Below are positions 27,333 through 36,450 of a DNA stretch of 64,000 nt, piece after piece (the first letter of the stretch is position 1; each line of letters begins with the position of its first letter). Both the position numbers and the translations under genes were made by a program. A model generated the notes under the pieces. It was given only the letters and a program-made list of their open reading frames with translations. It made no database searches and was not told the DNA's origin. The stretch comes from Pontibacter rufus. Lineage in GTDB: Bacteria; Bacteroidota; Bacteroidia; Cytophagales; Hymenobacteraceae. The stretch lies in contig NZ_JADQDR010000011.1 in NCBI RefSeq assembly GCF_015694705.1, positions 124,001 through 188,000 on the forward strand. Direction: 5' to 3'.

Positions 27333-29072
27333 TTAGAGATTTTGCTTTTTCATTTCATCAATAATATACTCCGAAGCCCGCATAGACAAGGCCATGATGG
27401 TCCAGGTGATATTTTTATCACCCTGCGACACAAACTGGCCGCCATCCACGCAAAACAGGTTCTTGCAATCATGCGCCTGGCTCCATTTGTTCAGGGCCGA
27501 TTTTTTAGGGTCATTTCCCATCCGCACCGTGCCCGCTTCGTGTATGATTTTGCCCGGCACCTGCAAGCCCCAGTTATTATGCGGCCCGGCATCGCCGCCA
27601 GAGGTAATGATAGCGCCCATTTCGTGCAGAATCTCTTTGAAGGTCTGGTTCATGTGTTTCGCCTGGTTGATCTCGTAATCAGAATACTTCACGTTAAACC
27701 GCAGCACAGGGATGCCATATATATCGACCACGTTGGGATCAATTTCGCAGTAATTACTTTCTAAAGCAAGGGCTTCGCCGCGACCGGCCATGCCGACACC
27801 TGCGCCATACATAAACCGGTAATCTTCTTTCAGTGATTTGCCATAGCCGCCTGCTTCCTTGGTTTTGCCATGCATCTCAAGTTTCCCGTTCAATCCTTCT
27901 ATACCCCATCCGAAGCCATAGGCAGGTTGCTGCATACCGCCCCAATACTCAATGTGATAGCCCCTCGGGAAATCGAGTTTTTTGTTATCCAGCCACCAGG
28001 GTGTGTACACGTGCATGCCGCCTACGCCATCTTCGTTGTAACGTTTGCGGCCCATCAGTTCGGGCAATACGCCGCTCACAGAGGCACCGGTTGAGTCGTG
28101 TAAATATTTACCCACTACATCGCTAGAGTTGGCCAGTCCGTTCTGGTGACGGCGCGAAACGGAGTTGAGCAATAACCGGGCGCTTTCGCAGGCACTGGCG
28201 GCAAGTATCACCACCCGCCCATCTACCTGGTACTCCATCATATCATCCTTATCGACATAAGATACGCCTGTTGCCAGCCCATCGGCATTGGTTACAACCT
28301 CGCGTGCCATGGCATTGGGTATCACATCCACATTTCCGGTGGCTACGGCAGGCTTTACCAGGCAGGACGATGAAGAGAAGTCAGCGTATACTTTGCAGCT
28401 GCGGCCGCACTGCGCGCAGTAAAAACACTGCCCGCGCTCGTCGTTTATTTTTTTGGTGAGAATAGATAAGCGCGAAGGAATAACCGGAATGCCAATTCCG
28501 TTCGCGGCCTTTTTTATTTTCAGTTCGTGCAGGCGCGGCAGCGGGGGTGGCAGGAAAATACCATCAGGCTCATTTTCCAGCCCTTCGTTGGTACCGAATA
28601 CGCCTATCAGCCTGTCTACTTTGTCATAGAATGGCTTTACATCCTCATAGCCGATTGGCCAGTCCTCGCCCAGGCCGTCTATACTTTTATGCTTGAAATC
28701 CTTAGGCCCGAAGCGGAGCGAGATGCGCCCCCAGTGGTTGGTTCTTCCGCCCAGCATTCTGGCGCGCCACCAGTCCCACTCGGTGCCTTCTGCTTTTGTA
28801 TAAGGCTCTCCGTCTATTTCCCATCCCCAGTAGCAACCGTCAAAGTCGCCGAAAGGACGGAACTTGGTGGAGGCACCCCTTCGCGGAGATTCCCAGGGGT
28901 TTTTCAGCTGCGCTGAATCAGTAGCCGGATCAAACATGGGCCCGGCTTCGAGCAGGCATACCTTTAAGCCCGACTTAGCCAATGTATAAGCCGCCATGCC
29001 GCCGCCGGCGCCGGAGCCTACTATAACTGCATCATACTTCTTTGGTTGTTCTTTAATCTGGAAAGCTGCCAT
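27333..29072 (-). CDS. GMC family FAD-dependent oxidoreductase (probable sugar 3-dehydrogenase large subunit)
   Basis: 579 residues from the ATG at 29072; an upstream ATG at 29090 would add six unlikely residues. The FAD-binding motif VIVGSGAGGGMAAYTLAKSG starts near residue 15. The middle has a Cys cluster QCFYCAQCGRSCK, possibly holding an Fe-S centre as in related FAD glucose dehydrogenases. The GMC C-terminal domain has IIHEAGTVRMG (catalytic His) and NLFCVDGGQFVS with GDKNITWTIMAL (Asn). With subunit 3 it probably oxidises the 3-hydroxyl of sugars or glycosides and passes electrons to a cytochrome c. The actual substrate is not shown by sequence. A TAGATTTG box (29170-29177, minus strand) is a weak promoter candidate. 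Confidence 0.88.
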   Translation of the reverse strand: MAAFQIKEQPKKYDAVIVGSGAGGGMAAYTLAKSGLKVCLLEAGPMFDPATDSAQLKNPWESPRRGASTKFRPFGDFDGCYWGWEIDGEPYTKAEGTEWDWWRARMLGGRTNHWGRISLRFGPKDFKHKSIDGLGEDWPIGYEDVKPFYDKVDRLIGVFGTNEGLENEPDGIFLPPPLPRLHELKIKKAANGIGIPVIPSRLSILTKKINDERGQCFYCAQCGRSCKVYADFSSSSCLVKPAVATGNVDVIPNAMAREVVTNADGLATGVSYVDKDDMMEYQVDGRVVILAASACESARLLLNSVSRRHQNGLANSSDVVGKYLHDSTGASVSGVLPELMGRKRYNEDGVGGMHVYTPWWLDNKKLDFPRGYHIEYWGGMQQPAYGFGWGIEGLNGKLEMHGKTKEAGGYGKSLKEDYRFMYGAGVGMAGRGEALALESNYCEIDPNVVDIYGIPVLRFNVKYSDYEINQAKHMNQTFKEILHEMGAIITSGGDAGPHNNWGLQVPGKIIHEAGTVRMGNDPKKSALNKWSQAHDCKNLFCVDGGQFVSQGDKNITWTIMALSMRASEYIIDEMKKQNL

Positions 29073-29090
29073 AAAAACTATGCGAATCAA

Positions 29091-29427
29091 GGGTGAAAGG
29101 AGGACAGATACAGCATTAAACTATTGTGGCTCAGCGTATCAAGTATAAAGCATTTGCCACAGTTTTTGCCAAATCTACCATTTGCCACTGCTATAATATA
29201 TATTTACAGCATCAAAAGCAATGTTTCAACAGCAATTTACTTCCTGCCAGTACCACAAACTAAAATTACAGGCCCGTTTATGCCTCAGGCAGCAGCTTCG
29301 ATCGTGGCCGTTTACAAGGCGTAAATCATCCATGCACATCTGGGAAAACGCACAAAATATCTTCCGGGCAGCATAATCGCTGGACGGCTTCAGCTCTTTT
29401 TCCGCTTCCGGCCGCTATACTTAAAAA
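29091..29427. other. Intergenic region between the LacI and GMC genes
   Basis: No gene supported. It holds a possible -7 box (TAGATTTG, minus strand, 29177-29170) without a well-placed -33 element, and motif copies at 29141 and 29416. No clear LacI-type operator is visible. Confidence 0.4.
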
Positions 29428-30465
29428 TCAAAGAGAAACAGGGTTGCGATGCAACTCGGAGGACTCCCTGATGATTAATTTAGCAGGCAGAACAATCTCC
29501 TGGATGTTGCTTCCGATATCAGATCCATCCAAAGAATTTAACATCAGGCGGATAATTTGCCTGGAGATTTCTTCTACCGGCTGGGCAATTGCCGTAATTG
29601 GCGGGTTGTGCAGCTTAAAGAGATCATGATCATCAAAAGATACCACCCCAATATCAGACGGGATATGCAGGTTCAGGGTTTTGAGGGCCTGCAATCCCCA
29701 GATGCCGATGTAATTGGTGCCAAACAATACAGCATCGGTTTCTCTATGCGCTTTCAGGTAGGAGGCTATCCGGGTAATGTTCTGTGTGGCAGAATCATCA
29801 AAGTTCAGTTTCAGCACCGAAACGGGCAGGCCCTGCGCCTCCATGGCTTGCTCGTAGCCCCGCAGGCGATCCACCATCTGGGTTTGTTCTGAATCCAGGG
29901 TAACAAAGGCCACGTGCCGGAAACCCTGCGCAGTGAGGTGACTAACGGCGTGATGTGTGCTGTTGGCATTATCAATCACCACGTAACTGGATTTCAGCGC
30001 AGGCAGAAAACGGTCAGCCAGTATTACAGGAATATTGTCGTCTATCAGCAGTTTAATGTCCTCCTCCACTCCCTCTGGCGGCGTTATGATATATCCGTCG
30101 ATAAGCCTGTCTCTGAACATCCTGATCAGATCACGGGTTTTTTCCACTTTGTTTTCTGTGCTGCAGTAAAGAATGCGGTAACCTTTGTTGTGGGCTTCTT
30201 CTTCGATAAGGCGGGCTACCTGCGCAAAAAAAACATTTGAAATATCCTCCACCATCAGGCAGATAATTTTAGACTTACCCGTTCTTAAGCCCTGCGCAAT
30301 TGAGTTTGGCTTAAAACCAACTTCTTCCACAAAAGCCAGCACTTTCCTGGTTAGGCTTTCACTGATTCTTTTCTCCTTTGCTTTTCCGTTCAGTATAAAA
30401 GAAACCGTTGTAACTGAAACACCCAACTGATTCCCAATGTCGCGGATTGAAAGCTTCTTACTCAT
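29428..30465 (-). CDS. LacI-family transcriptional regulator
   Basis: 345 residues. The N-terminal helix-turn-helix (SIRDIGNQLGVSVTTVSFILNGK) and hinge region (KPNSIAQGLRTGKS) are followed by a periplasmic-binding-protein-like sensor domain (IICLMVEDISNVFFAQVARLIE through FGTNYIGIWGLQAL and DIGVVSFDDHDLFKLHNPPIT). It probably senses a sugar and controls the neighbouring carbohydrate genes. The candidate operator before SusC (21967-21980) is the best local target. It is divergent from the glycosylasparaginase gene. Confidence 0.93.
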   Translation of the reverse strand: MSKKLSIRDIGNQLGVSVTTVSFILNGKAKEKRISESLTRKVLAFVEEVGFKPNSIAQGLRTGKSKIICLMVEDISNVFFAQVARLIEEEAHNKGYRILYCSTENKVEKTRDLIRMFRDRLIDGYIITPPEGVEEDIKLLIDDNIPVILADRFLPALKSSYVVIDNANSTHHAVSHLTAQGFRHVAFVTLDSEQTQMVDRLRGYEQAMEAQGLPVSVLKLNFDDSATQNITRIASYLKAHRETDAVLFGTNYIGIWGLQALKTLNLHIPSDIGVVSFDDHDLFKLHNPPITAIAQPVEEISRQIIRLMLNSLDGSDIGSNIQEIVLPAKLIIRESSELHRNPVSL

Positions 30466-30732
30466 GCTCTGTTCTTCAGAAAGTCCTTTAAAAATATTTG
30501 CACCAGCGCAGCAGGCAAGTATAGATATATTATTTCAACTATTTATACATATTTTTACGGCAATAGTTGTGGCCTATCCTGCCCATCTGAAGTATAAAGG
30601 CAGCAATATTTCTGCGCCAATTTTAAGTATGGCTTTTAAATATGCCACATAAGCGTTAAATAGTGCTTTGTTAGCATCTGTCGGAGCGTTTACCCTCTCC
30701 TTCATTAAACAGCACATACCGGATAAATACTT

Positions 30733-31710
30733 ATGAACAGCAGAAGAAATTTTCTCAGATTGTCGGCCTGGGGCGCCACCATGGCAAGCGGCCTCTACCC
30801 TATTGGCAAAGCGTTTGCCGGCTCTCCGGGAAAAGGAAAAATGAACAAGCCCGTGGTTATCTCTACCTGGAACCACGGCATTCCGGCCAATGCGGCCGCC
30901 TGGGAAATCTTATCGCAGGGCGGGCAGGCGCTGGATGCCGTAGAAGCAGGCGTGCGGGTGCCCGAAGGAGACCCGAATGTAAGAACCGTAGGTTATGGCG
31001 GCTTCCCCGATCGGGAAGGCCATGTAACGTTGGATGCCTGCATTATGGACAAAGACAGCAACTGCGGCTCGGTCGCCTTTCTGGAGCACATCAAACACCC
31101 GATATCGGTTGCCCGCAAGGTAATGGAAGAAACGCCACACGTCATGCTGGTCGGCGAAGGTGCTTTGCAGTTTGCTCTGGCACAGGGTTTTCAGAAAGAA
31201 GACCTCCTGACGCCCGAATCTTATAAAGACTGGCAACAATGGCTGAAGGAATCGAAGTATAAACCGGTCATCAACATCGAAAACCACGACACCATCGGGA
31301 TGCTGGCGCTGGATGCGCAGGGTAACCTGGCGGGCGCCTGCACTACCAGCGGCGCCGCTTACAAAATGCACGGCCGCGTAGGAGACTCGCCCATTATCGG
31401 TGCCGGTCTGTTTGTTGATAACGAAGTAGGAGCCGCCACAGCCACAGGCTTGGGAGAAGCCGTGATCCGGATGGTCGGCAGCCACTTGGTGGTGGAACTG
31501 ATGCGCCAGGGCAACTCGCCGGAGCAGGCCTGCAAACTGGCGGTAGAGCGCATTATTGCCAAACAAAAGGATGTAAAGGATCTGCAGGTCGGGTTTATTG
31601 CCCTCAACAAGCAGGGCGAGTATGGCGGCTACTGCATACAAAAAGGATTCGATTACGCCGTTCGCGACAAATCCGGCAGCACATTAACAAACGCCAAAAG
31701 CAAGTTGTAA
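30733..31710 (+). CDS. Glycosylasparaginase (N4-(beta-N-acetylglucosaminyl)-L-asparaginase), Ntn-hydrolase family
   Basis: 325 residues with a twin-arginine signal (NSRRNFLRLSAWGATM). The start of the alpha chain KPVVISTWNHGIPANAAAW and the EGDPNVRTVGYGGFPDREG segment are typical. The autoprocessing site is NHDTIGMLALD, where the Thr becomes the N-terminal nucleophile of the beta chain. The substrate loop GVRVP / GDSPIIGAGLFVDNEVGAA also fits. The enzyme splits the GlcNAc-Asn bond left after N-glycoprotein degradation, which matches the nearby GH92 mannosidase. Isoaspartyl peptidase is a less likely alternative. Confidence 0.88.
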   Translation: MNSRRNFLRLSAWGATMASGLYPIGKAFAGSPGKGKMNKPVVISTWNHGIPANAAAWEILSQGGQALDAVEAGVRVPEGDPNVRTVGYGGFPDREGHVTLDACIMDKDSNCGSVAFLEHIKHPISVARKVMEETPHVMLVGEGALQFALAQGFQKEDLLTPESYKDWQQWLKESKYKPVINIENHDTIGMLALDAQGNLAGACTTSGAAYKMHGRVGDSPIIGAGLFVDNEVGAATATGLGEAVIRMVGSHLVVELMRQGNSPEQACKLAVERIIAKQKDVKDLQVGFIALNKQGEYGGYCIQKGFDYAVRDKSGSTLTNAKSKL

Positions 31711-31740
31711 GCAGGCAGTTAGTTGTAGGGAATAGGAATT

Positions 31741-32304
31741 ATGAAAGTAGAGACTTTTCATATTGCTGCATGGGGAGAGCCAGAAACAGGTCTCGTCATT
31801 GACGAAAATGACGAATGGGTTCTGGTCAAGTATATACCAGTGGATTATCAGATAGACGGCTATAAAATCTATAAGAAAATCTTCATTGAAGAAAGAAAGC
31901 ATTCGTCTAAAGAAGCAGCCATAGATAAAGAAGCAGCCATAGAAAAAGTTCTACAGCTTAAAGAAGTTAAAGCAGAATACCCAGAAGGATTCAACTTCGG
32001 CTCCAACATTAATCTGTTTGGCTCAACTGTTCACCTATTGAGATGGTCAGAGCAAAAGTATGGTCTGTTCGAGTTTCAAGACAACAACGAAGCAGAAGTC
32101 TTCTATGGCAAAATATCAGAGGTAACAGATAGTCTTTTAAGAATAGATATGGTTAAATCAGATGGTTCTGTGGAAAAAAAGTATGACTATGAATTTGAAG
32201 TAGATGAAATTAGAGCCATTGCTTTTGAGTCAGATTACTTCCTGTCTATGAAGTTGCTATGGCAAGATAAAATGAAGAACAACTCGCTACAACAAAACCT
32301 ATAA
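31741..32304 (+). CDS. Hypothetical protein
   Basis: 187 residues, no family recognised. It is acidic, with no signal peptide or membrane segment, so it is probably cytoplasmic. It contains an 18-base tandem duplication (31909-31944) coding KEAAID then KEAAIE. The codon use is more AT-rich than that of the flanking glycosylasparaginase and cutC genes, suggesting later insertion between them. ATG at 31741 lies 30 bases after the preceding stop. Confidence 0.65.
   Translation: MKVETFHIAAWGEPETGLVIDENDEWVLVKYIPVDYQIDGYKIYKKIFIEERKHSSKEAAIDKEAAIEKVLQLKEVKAEYPEGFNFGSNINLFGSTVHLLRWSEQKYGLFEFQDNNEAEVFYGKISEVTDSLLRIDMVKSDGSVEKKYDYEFEVDEIRAIAFESDYFLSMKLLWQDKMKNNSLQQNL
31909..31944 (+). repeat. 18-base tandem duplication inside a coding region
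   Basis: AAAGAAGCAGCCATAGAT is followed immediately by a copy differing at the last base. It keeps the frame and repeats KEAAI(D/E). Confidence 0.9.
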
Positions 32305-32419
32305 GTTAGCTGTGACACCTTAAAGCAGAGACGATTAAAACGATGGCCTTCTATTTAGCAAGACCCTGTATACCAGCGTTTCAAATTTATACATCTTCAA
32401 TTTTCAAATTAACTTAAGT

Positions 32420-33184
32420 ATGGCCGGGCAGAAACTAGTGGCAGAGATTTGTGTTGATTCGGCACACGCTGCCATCGCGGCCGAACAGGGCGGTGCGCAG
32501 CGTGTGGAGTTATGCGACAGCCTGATAGAAGGAGGCACCACGCCCAGCGCAGGTATGATAGCCCTGACGCGGGCGCATATAAGTATTGGGCTGCACGTGC
32601 TCATCCGGCCCCGGCGAGGTGATTTTTTATACTCTGATCTGGAGTTCGACATCATGAAGCATGATATAGAAGTGGCTAAGAAGCTCGGGGCCGACGGGGT
32701 CGTGCTTGGCATCTTAAAAGCCGATGGCAACATAGATACAGCCAGAACGGGCGAGCTGATGACGCTTGCTTATCCGCTCAGCATCACCTTTCACCGGGCT
32801 TTTGATTTAACGCCTGATCCGTTCCGGGCACTCGATGATTTGCTGCAGCTAAAAGCAGACCGGCTGCTGACTTCCGGCCAGCAGCCCACGGCGCTTGCGG
32901 GCGCGCAACTTATCAGCGAACTGGTAAAAAAAGCAAACGACCGGATAATCATTATGCCCGGCGCAGGTATAAATGAGCAGAACGTACAGCAGCTTATCAC
33001 CCAAACGGGCGCAGGCGAATACCATACTTCGGCCCGCAGCAGGACGGATGGTGACATGCTTTTCCGGCGAAACGATCTTTTTATGGCCAGCGCGACGCCC
33101 TTGTCGGAGTATGAGCATTTTGCTGCAGATGCTGCTAAAGTATCTGCCATCCGGGCTGCTGCCGAAGCGGCCCTGCAGCCCTGA
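32420..33184 (+). CDS. cutC: CutC family protein
   Basis: 254 residues, a TIM barrel of the CutC family: AEICVDSAHAAIAAEQGGAQRVELC, EGGTTPSAGMI, LIRPRRGDFLYSDLEFDIM (split here), GADGVVLGILKADGNID, ITFHRAFDLTPDP and RIIIMPGAGINEQN. The length is normal for the family. CutC was first linked to copper tolerance, but its biochemical role is not settled. In this cluster it follows a glycosylasparaginase, so a role linked to glycan breakdown is conceivable (inference). Confidence 0.92.
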   Translation: MAGQKLVAEICVDSAHAAIAAEQGGAQRVELCDSLIEGGTTPSAGMIALTRAHISIGLHVLIRPRRGDFLYSDLEFDIMKHDIEVAKKLGADGVVLGILKADGNIDTARTGELMTLAYPLSITFHRAFDLTPDPFRALDDLLQLKADRLLTSGQQPTALAGAQLISELVKKANDRIIIMPGAGINEQNVQQLITQTGAGEYHTSARSRTDGDMLFRRNDLFMASATPLSEYEHFAADAAKVSAIRAAAEAALQP

Positions 33185-33661
33185 CAAGTACAGGCAGGTA
33201 TAAAATCAGCTTACAAATTCCTTTCTCTTATTATACCGGCAAGCGGCGCCTATTTTGGTTACTGCGGCTTGCCGGTGCGCCTGCTGCTTTGGCACAAAAT
33301 ATCAATGTTCATTCCGTACGCCGGTGTTGTGCCGCTAAGTAGCCGACGCTTCGGGCATTTGTCCGCTTCACTCCTGATATACAGGCGCTGCTGATTTGCA
33401 AAAGAAATCAGGAGTCGGCTACGCCTTTTTCCGGGCGCGCAATCATGTATGGTTGTGTCCTCTATGCTGCAACCTTTATCCCTCCGGAAAACAGCTACTG
33501 TATTATTCCGTTAAAGTAAACAGTTGTGTACCAACCTGCAGGGCAGGCTGCCGAATATGTTTCTTTCAGGCAAAGTACAGCCCTGCCTGCAGGTCTCCAG
33601 AGTAGGCACGGTATACTTATACAGGTATATTTTTATCAGATTAACTTAAACCAACCGAGGA
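33185..33661. other. Intergenic region with nested inverted repeats
   Basis: No convincing gene. It contains the nested structure at 33339-33422, an imperfect long hairpin at 33534-33594 (arms starting ACCTGCAGG and ending CCTGCAGGT) and one motif copy at 33612. Confidence 0.5.
33339..33422. repeat. Nested inverted repeat of attC-like appearance
   Basis: Outer arms GTAGCCGAC (33339-33347) and GTCGGCTAC (33414-33422) and inner arms ACTCCTGAT (33370-33378) and ATCAGGAGT (33407-33415) pair perfectly. A 22-base unpaired segment sits on the left side only. The CGCTTCGGGC...CCGCTTCACTCCTG part resembles the centre of the palindromes at 36328, 36981 and 37391. Confidence 0.45.
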
Positions 33662-34213
33662 ATGAATAAGATAACGGAACAGGATAAACAGTATGAACTG
33701 GCAACTTTTGCAGGCGGGTGCTTCTGGTGTATGGTAAAACCTTTTGACACCTGGCCCGGTGTTATAAAAGTGGTGTCGGGCTATACCGGCGGAGAGGTAG
33801 AAAACCCGACCTATGAGCAGGTATGCTCCGATACAACAGGCCATTATGAGGCTGTGCAAATCACCTTTGACCCGGCTATTATACCCTACACCGAGTTGCT
33901 GTCGGTATTCTGGGAGCAGATTGACCCGACAGATGCCGGTGGACAGTTTGCCGATCGTGGCTCTTCCTACCAGACTGCTATTTTTTACCACAATGAAGCG
34001 CAAAAAAAGATGGCAGAGCAATCAAAGCAGGAGCTGGCACAAAGCGGTAAATTTAATGCTCCCATCGTAACACCCATACTTCCGGCCAGGCCCTTTTATC
34101 CTGCAGAAACTTATCATCAGGATTATTACAAGAAAAACCCGCTGCACTACCAGCGCTACAGCATCGGCTCCGGCCGGGCGGCTTTTGTGGAAAGAAACCG
34201 GAAAAGAACATAG
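33662..34213 (+). CDS. msrA: Peptide methionine (S)-S-oxide reductase MsrA
   Basis: 183 residues. The catalytic motif GGCFWC places the nucleophilic Cys at residue 20, and [19 protein letters not shown] and [21 protein letters not shown] are all present. It repairs methionine-S-sulfoxide in proteins. There is no signal peptide, so it is cytoplasmic, unlike the lipoprotein MsrB at 37644-38198. The start follows a short leader with a purine-rich GAGGA before the ATG. Confidence 0.95.
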   Translation: MNKITEQDKQYELATFAGGCFWCMVKPFDTWPGVIKVVSGYTGGEVENPTYEQVCSDTTGHYEAVQITFDPAIIPYTELLSVFWEQIDPTDAGGQFADRGSSYQTAIFYHNEAQKKMAEQSKQELAQSGKFNAPIVTPILPARPFYPAETYHQDYYKKNPLHYQRYSIGSGRAAFVERNRKRT

Positions 34214-34283
34214 TAGCCACAAGGCTCCTGTTTATACGCTGCTCCCCAACACCTGAATAAATGTTTAACTAAATAGAGGTAAC

Positions 34284-35747
34284 ATGCGCAAACATACTTT
34301 TAATCTCTTCCTGATTTCTGTTTTTCTCCTGTTTAACTCCTGCGCCACCAACCCGGTAACAGGCGGAAGGGATTTCATACTTGTATCCGAAGAGCAGGAA
34401 ATTGCCATGGGCCGGGAGGCAGATCCGCAGATTGTCGCACAATTCGGACTTTATGAGGATCCGGAACTGCAAAAGTTTATTCAGGAAAAAGGACAGCAGA
34501 TGGCTGCCATCTCGCACCGGCCCAACATCAAGTATGAATTTAAGATCCTCGATTCGCCCGTGATTAATGCTTTTGCTGTGCCGGGCGGCTACGTATACTT
34601 TACGCGGGGCATCATGGCGTATTTCAACAACGAAGCCCAGTTTGCCGGTGTGCTGGGCCACGAAATAGGCCATATTGCCGCCCGCCATTCGGCGCAGCAG
34701 CAAAGCAAAGCCGTACTGGCGCAGGTCGGGCTGATTGCCGGGATGGTGATATCACCTGAATTTGCGCAGTTTGCTGACGCCGCCTCACAGGGCGTGAGCC
34801 TGTTGTTTCTGAAATTCGGGCGGGATGATGAGCGTGAGTCGGATTTGCTGGGCGTAGAATATTCTACCAAAATAGGCTACGACGCCACCGAAATGGCCGA
34901 CTTCTTCCTGACGCTGCAACGACAGCAGGAACAAAGCGGTGCAGCCCCCATTCCTGATTTCCTTTCCACACACCCAAACCCAGGCGACAGGTATGTGCGG
35001 GTGCATGAACTGGCAGCCGAATGGAAACTAAAGGAAAATGTAACCAAGGCAGAGATAAACAGGAACGATTACCTCAGAATGATAGATGGAATAATTTATG
35101 GTGAAGATCCAAAGCAGGGTTTCGTCGAAAATAACGTTTTCTATCATCCGGTGCTCAAATTCCAGTTCCAGATACCGCCCACCTGGAGCCACATGAACAG
35201 CCCGCAGCAGGTACAACTGGCGCCAAAAGATGGCAAGGCCGTGATGATACTAACACTGGCACCGGGCGAAACACTGGAAGCAGCGGCACAGCAGATGCTG
35301 CAACAATACAAGTTGCAGCCTGTAGATTCTAAAAGCGTAACCGTAAACGGGCTTCCTGCACTGGCCATCGTTGCTGATCAGCAGCCGGAGCAGCAGCAGG
35401 GACAACAACAGCAACAGCCAGCTGTCCGGACGCTTACGTACCTGATACAGTATGGCGGCAATATTTACAGCGTGATGGGCATTACGAGCGCCGCAGATTT
35501 CGATGCCTATTTCCAGACCTTTAGCAACACCATGCAAAGCTTTAAATCCCTGACAGATCCTGCTAAGCTCAACAAGCAGGCCGAACGTGTACAGATAAAG
35601 ACAATACAGCAAAGCGGCACATTGGCACAGGCGCTAAAAACGTTTAAAGTGCCGGATGCCAGAATGGAAGAACTGGCCATACTTAACGGCATGGAACTTA
35701 CCGACAAGGTAGAAAAAGGAATGCTAATCAAAGTAATCGGGACTTAG
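34284..35747 (+). CDS. M48 family metalloprotease lipoprotein with C-terminal LysM-like domain
   Basis: 487 residues with a lipoprotein signal (lipobox LFNSC). The zinc motif HEIGH is at residues 126-130, and the third ligand is in RESDLLGVEY near residue 185. The M48 domain (about 25-270) resembles BepA/YfgC-type envelope quality-control proteases (EEQEIAMGREADPQI, GGYVYFTRGIM, STHPNPGDRYVRV). A middle beta domain with a Gln-rich stretch (QQQGQQQQQP) follows. The last 60 residues look LysM-like (GTLAQALKTFKVPDARM ... KGMLIKVIG). Likely periplasmic, acting on misfolded outer-membrane proteins. Confidence 0.9.
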   Translation: MRKHTFNLFLISVFLLFNSCATNPVTGGRDFILVSEEQEIAMGREADPQIVAQFGLYEDPELQKFIQEKGQQMAAISHRPNIKYEFKILDSPVINAFAVPGGYVYFTRGIMAYFNNEAQFAGVLGHEIGHIAARHSAQQQSKAVLAQVGLIAGMVISPEFAQFADAASQGVSLLFLKFGRDDERESDLLGVEYSTKIGYDATEMADFFLTLQRQQEQSGAAPIPDFLSTHPNPGDRYVRVHELAAEWKLKENVTKAEINRNDYLRMIDGIIYGEDPKQGFVENNVFYHPVLKFQFQIPPTWSHMNSPQQVQLAPKDGKAVMILTLAPGETLEAAAQQMLQQYKLQPVDSKSVTVNGLPALAIVADQQPEQQQGQQQQQPAVRTLTYLIQYGGNIYSVMGITSAADFDAYFQTFSNTMQSFKSLTDPAKLNKQAERVQIKTIQQSGTLAQALKTFKVPDARMEELAILNGMELTDKVEKGMLIKVIGT

Positions 35748-36011
35748 GAAATAGCTGATTTTATTGAATACAGCTATAACCAGCAAGTATAAGAAGCTCT
35801 TTGTTAAACGGAGGTATGATTGTGAATTCCTGATGCTAGATGGTGTCCGATAAGAGAAGGCTTGTTATGTTATAGGAACCAGTAAAATTCTGATGAGAAA
35901 ACAGGCAGTTATTCTCCGTACAAAAGCGTAGGTTTATGTTTAGCAGATAGTTAGTGGGCAAATTGCAAGTTAAGAATGCTTTCCAAATGACTAAAAAGAA
36001 TAACTAAAACG

Positions 36012-36299
36012 ATGAAAGACGCACCAGACATAGTTGGTGGAGCAAAGGTTATACTTTATGCTTTTGTAGAAGGAAGAAGGGCTACGGGAAAAATTGTACA
36101 CATCCATATCGGAAAATCAGTAAACCCCACTGTTGGACTTGCTATCTGTAAATATGAAAATGAAGAAGGCTTTTACCTGTTCGGTTGTGATTCGAATTGG
36201 GAATCTGTAACCGATACGTGGCATGAAACAATAGATGATGCGATAGAGCAAGCAGAATGGGAGTATGAAGATTTATCAGGGGCTTGGGTAAAGAAATAA
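36012..36299 (+). CDS. Small hypothetical protein (cassette-like gene 1)
   Basis: 95 residues, acidic in its second half, no domain recognised and no export signal. The Trp/Glu-rich C-terminus (SNWESVTDTWHETIDDAIEQAEW) may be a compact alpha-beta fold. The gene is AT-rich relative to its surroundings and stands alone. It is followed after 28 bases by an attC-like palindrome (36328-36378). This is the arrangement of an integron gene cassette, which is why I report it as one of three cassette-like units. Confidence 0.65.
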   Translation: MKDAPDIVGGAKVILYAFVEGRRATGKIVHIHIGKSVNPTVGLAICKYENEEGFYLFGCDSNWESVTDTWHETIDDAIEQAEWEYEDLSGAWVKK

Positions 36300-36327
36300 A
36301 AGAAAAACATGTAACAACACAATGCAT

Positions 36328-36378
36328 GCCCAACCTTCGCTATCGCTTCAGGCTCAGCATGCACGCGGCTCGTTGGGG
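36328..36378 (+). repeat. attC-like palindrome A
   Basis: Starts with GCCCAAC (fits RYYYAAC) and ends with GTTGGGG (fits GTTRRRY except for the last base). The inside holds CTTCGCTATCGCTTCAGGCTCA, split here as CTTCGCTATC and GCTTCAGGCTCA, typical of attC central regions. A GCATGC copy lies at each side (36324 and 36357). Its length of 51 bases is at the short end for attC sites. Confidence 0.4.
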
Positions 36379-36450
36379 CTTATACTGAATAAAATAAACT
36401 AACTTCATTCTTATAGATTCAGTACATTTATACTGATAATTTAGTAAACC

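Noticed and set aside
30910-31641. 243-codon open frame opposite the glycosylasparaginase gene
   Set aside because: Antisense of a gene with intact catalytic motifs.
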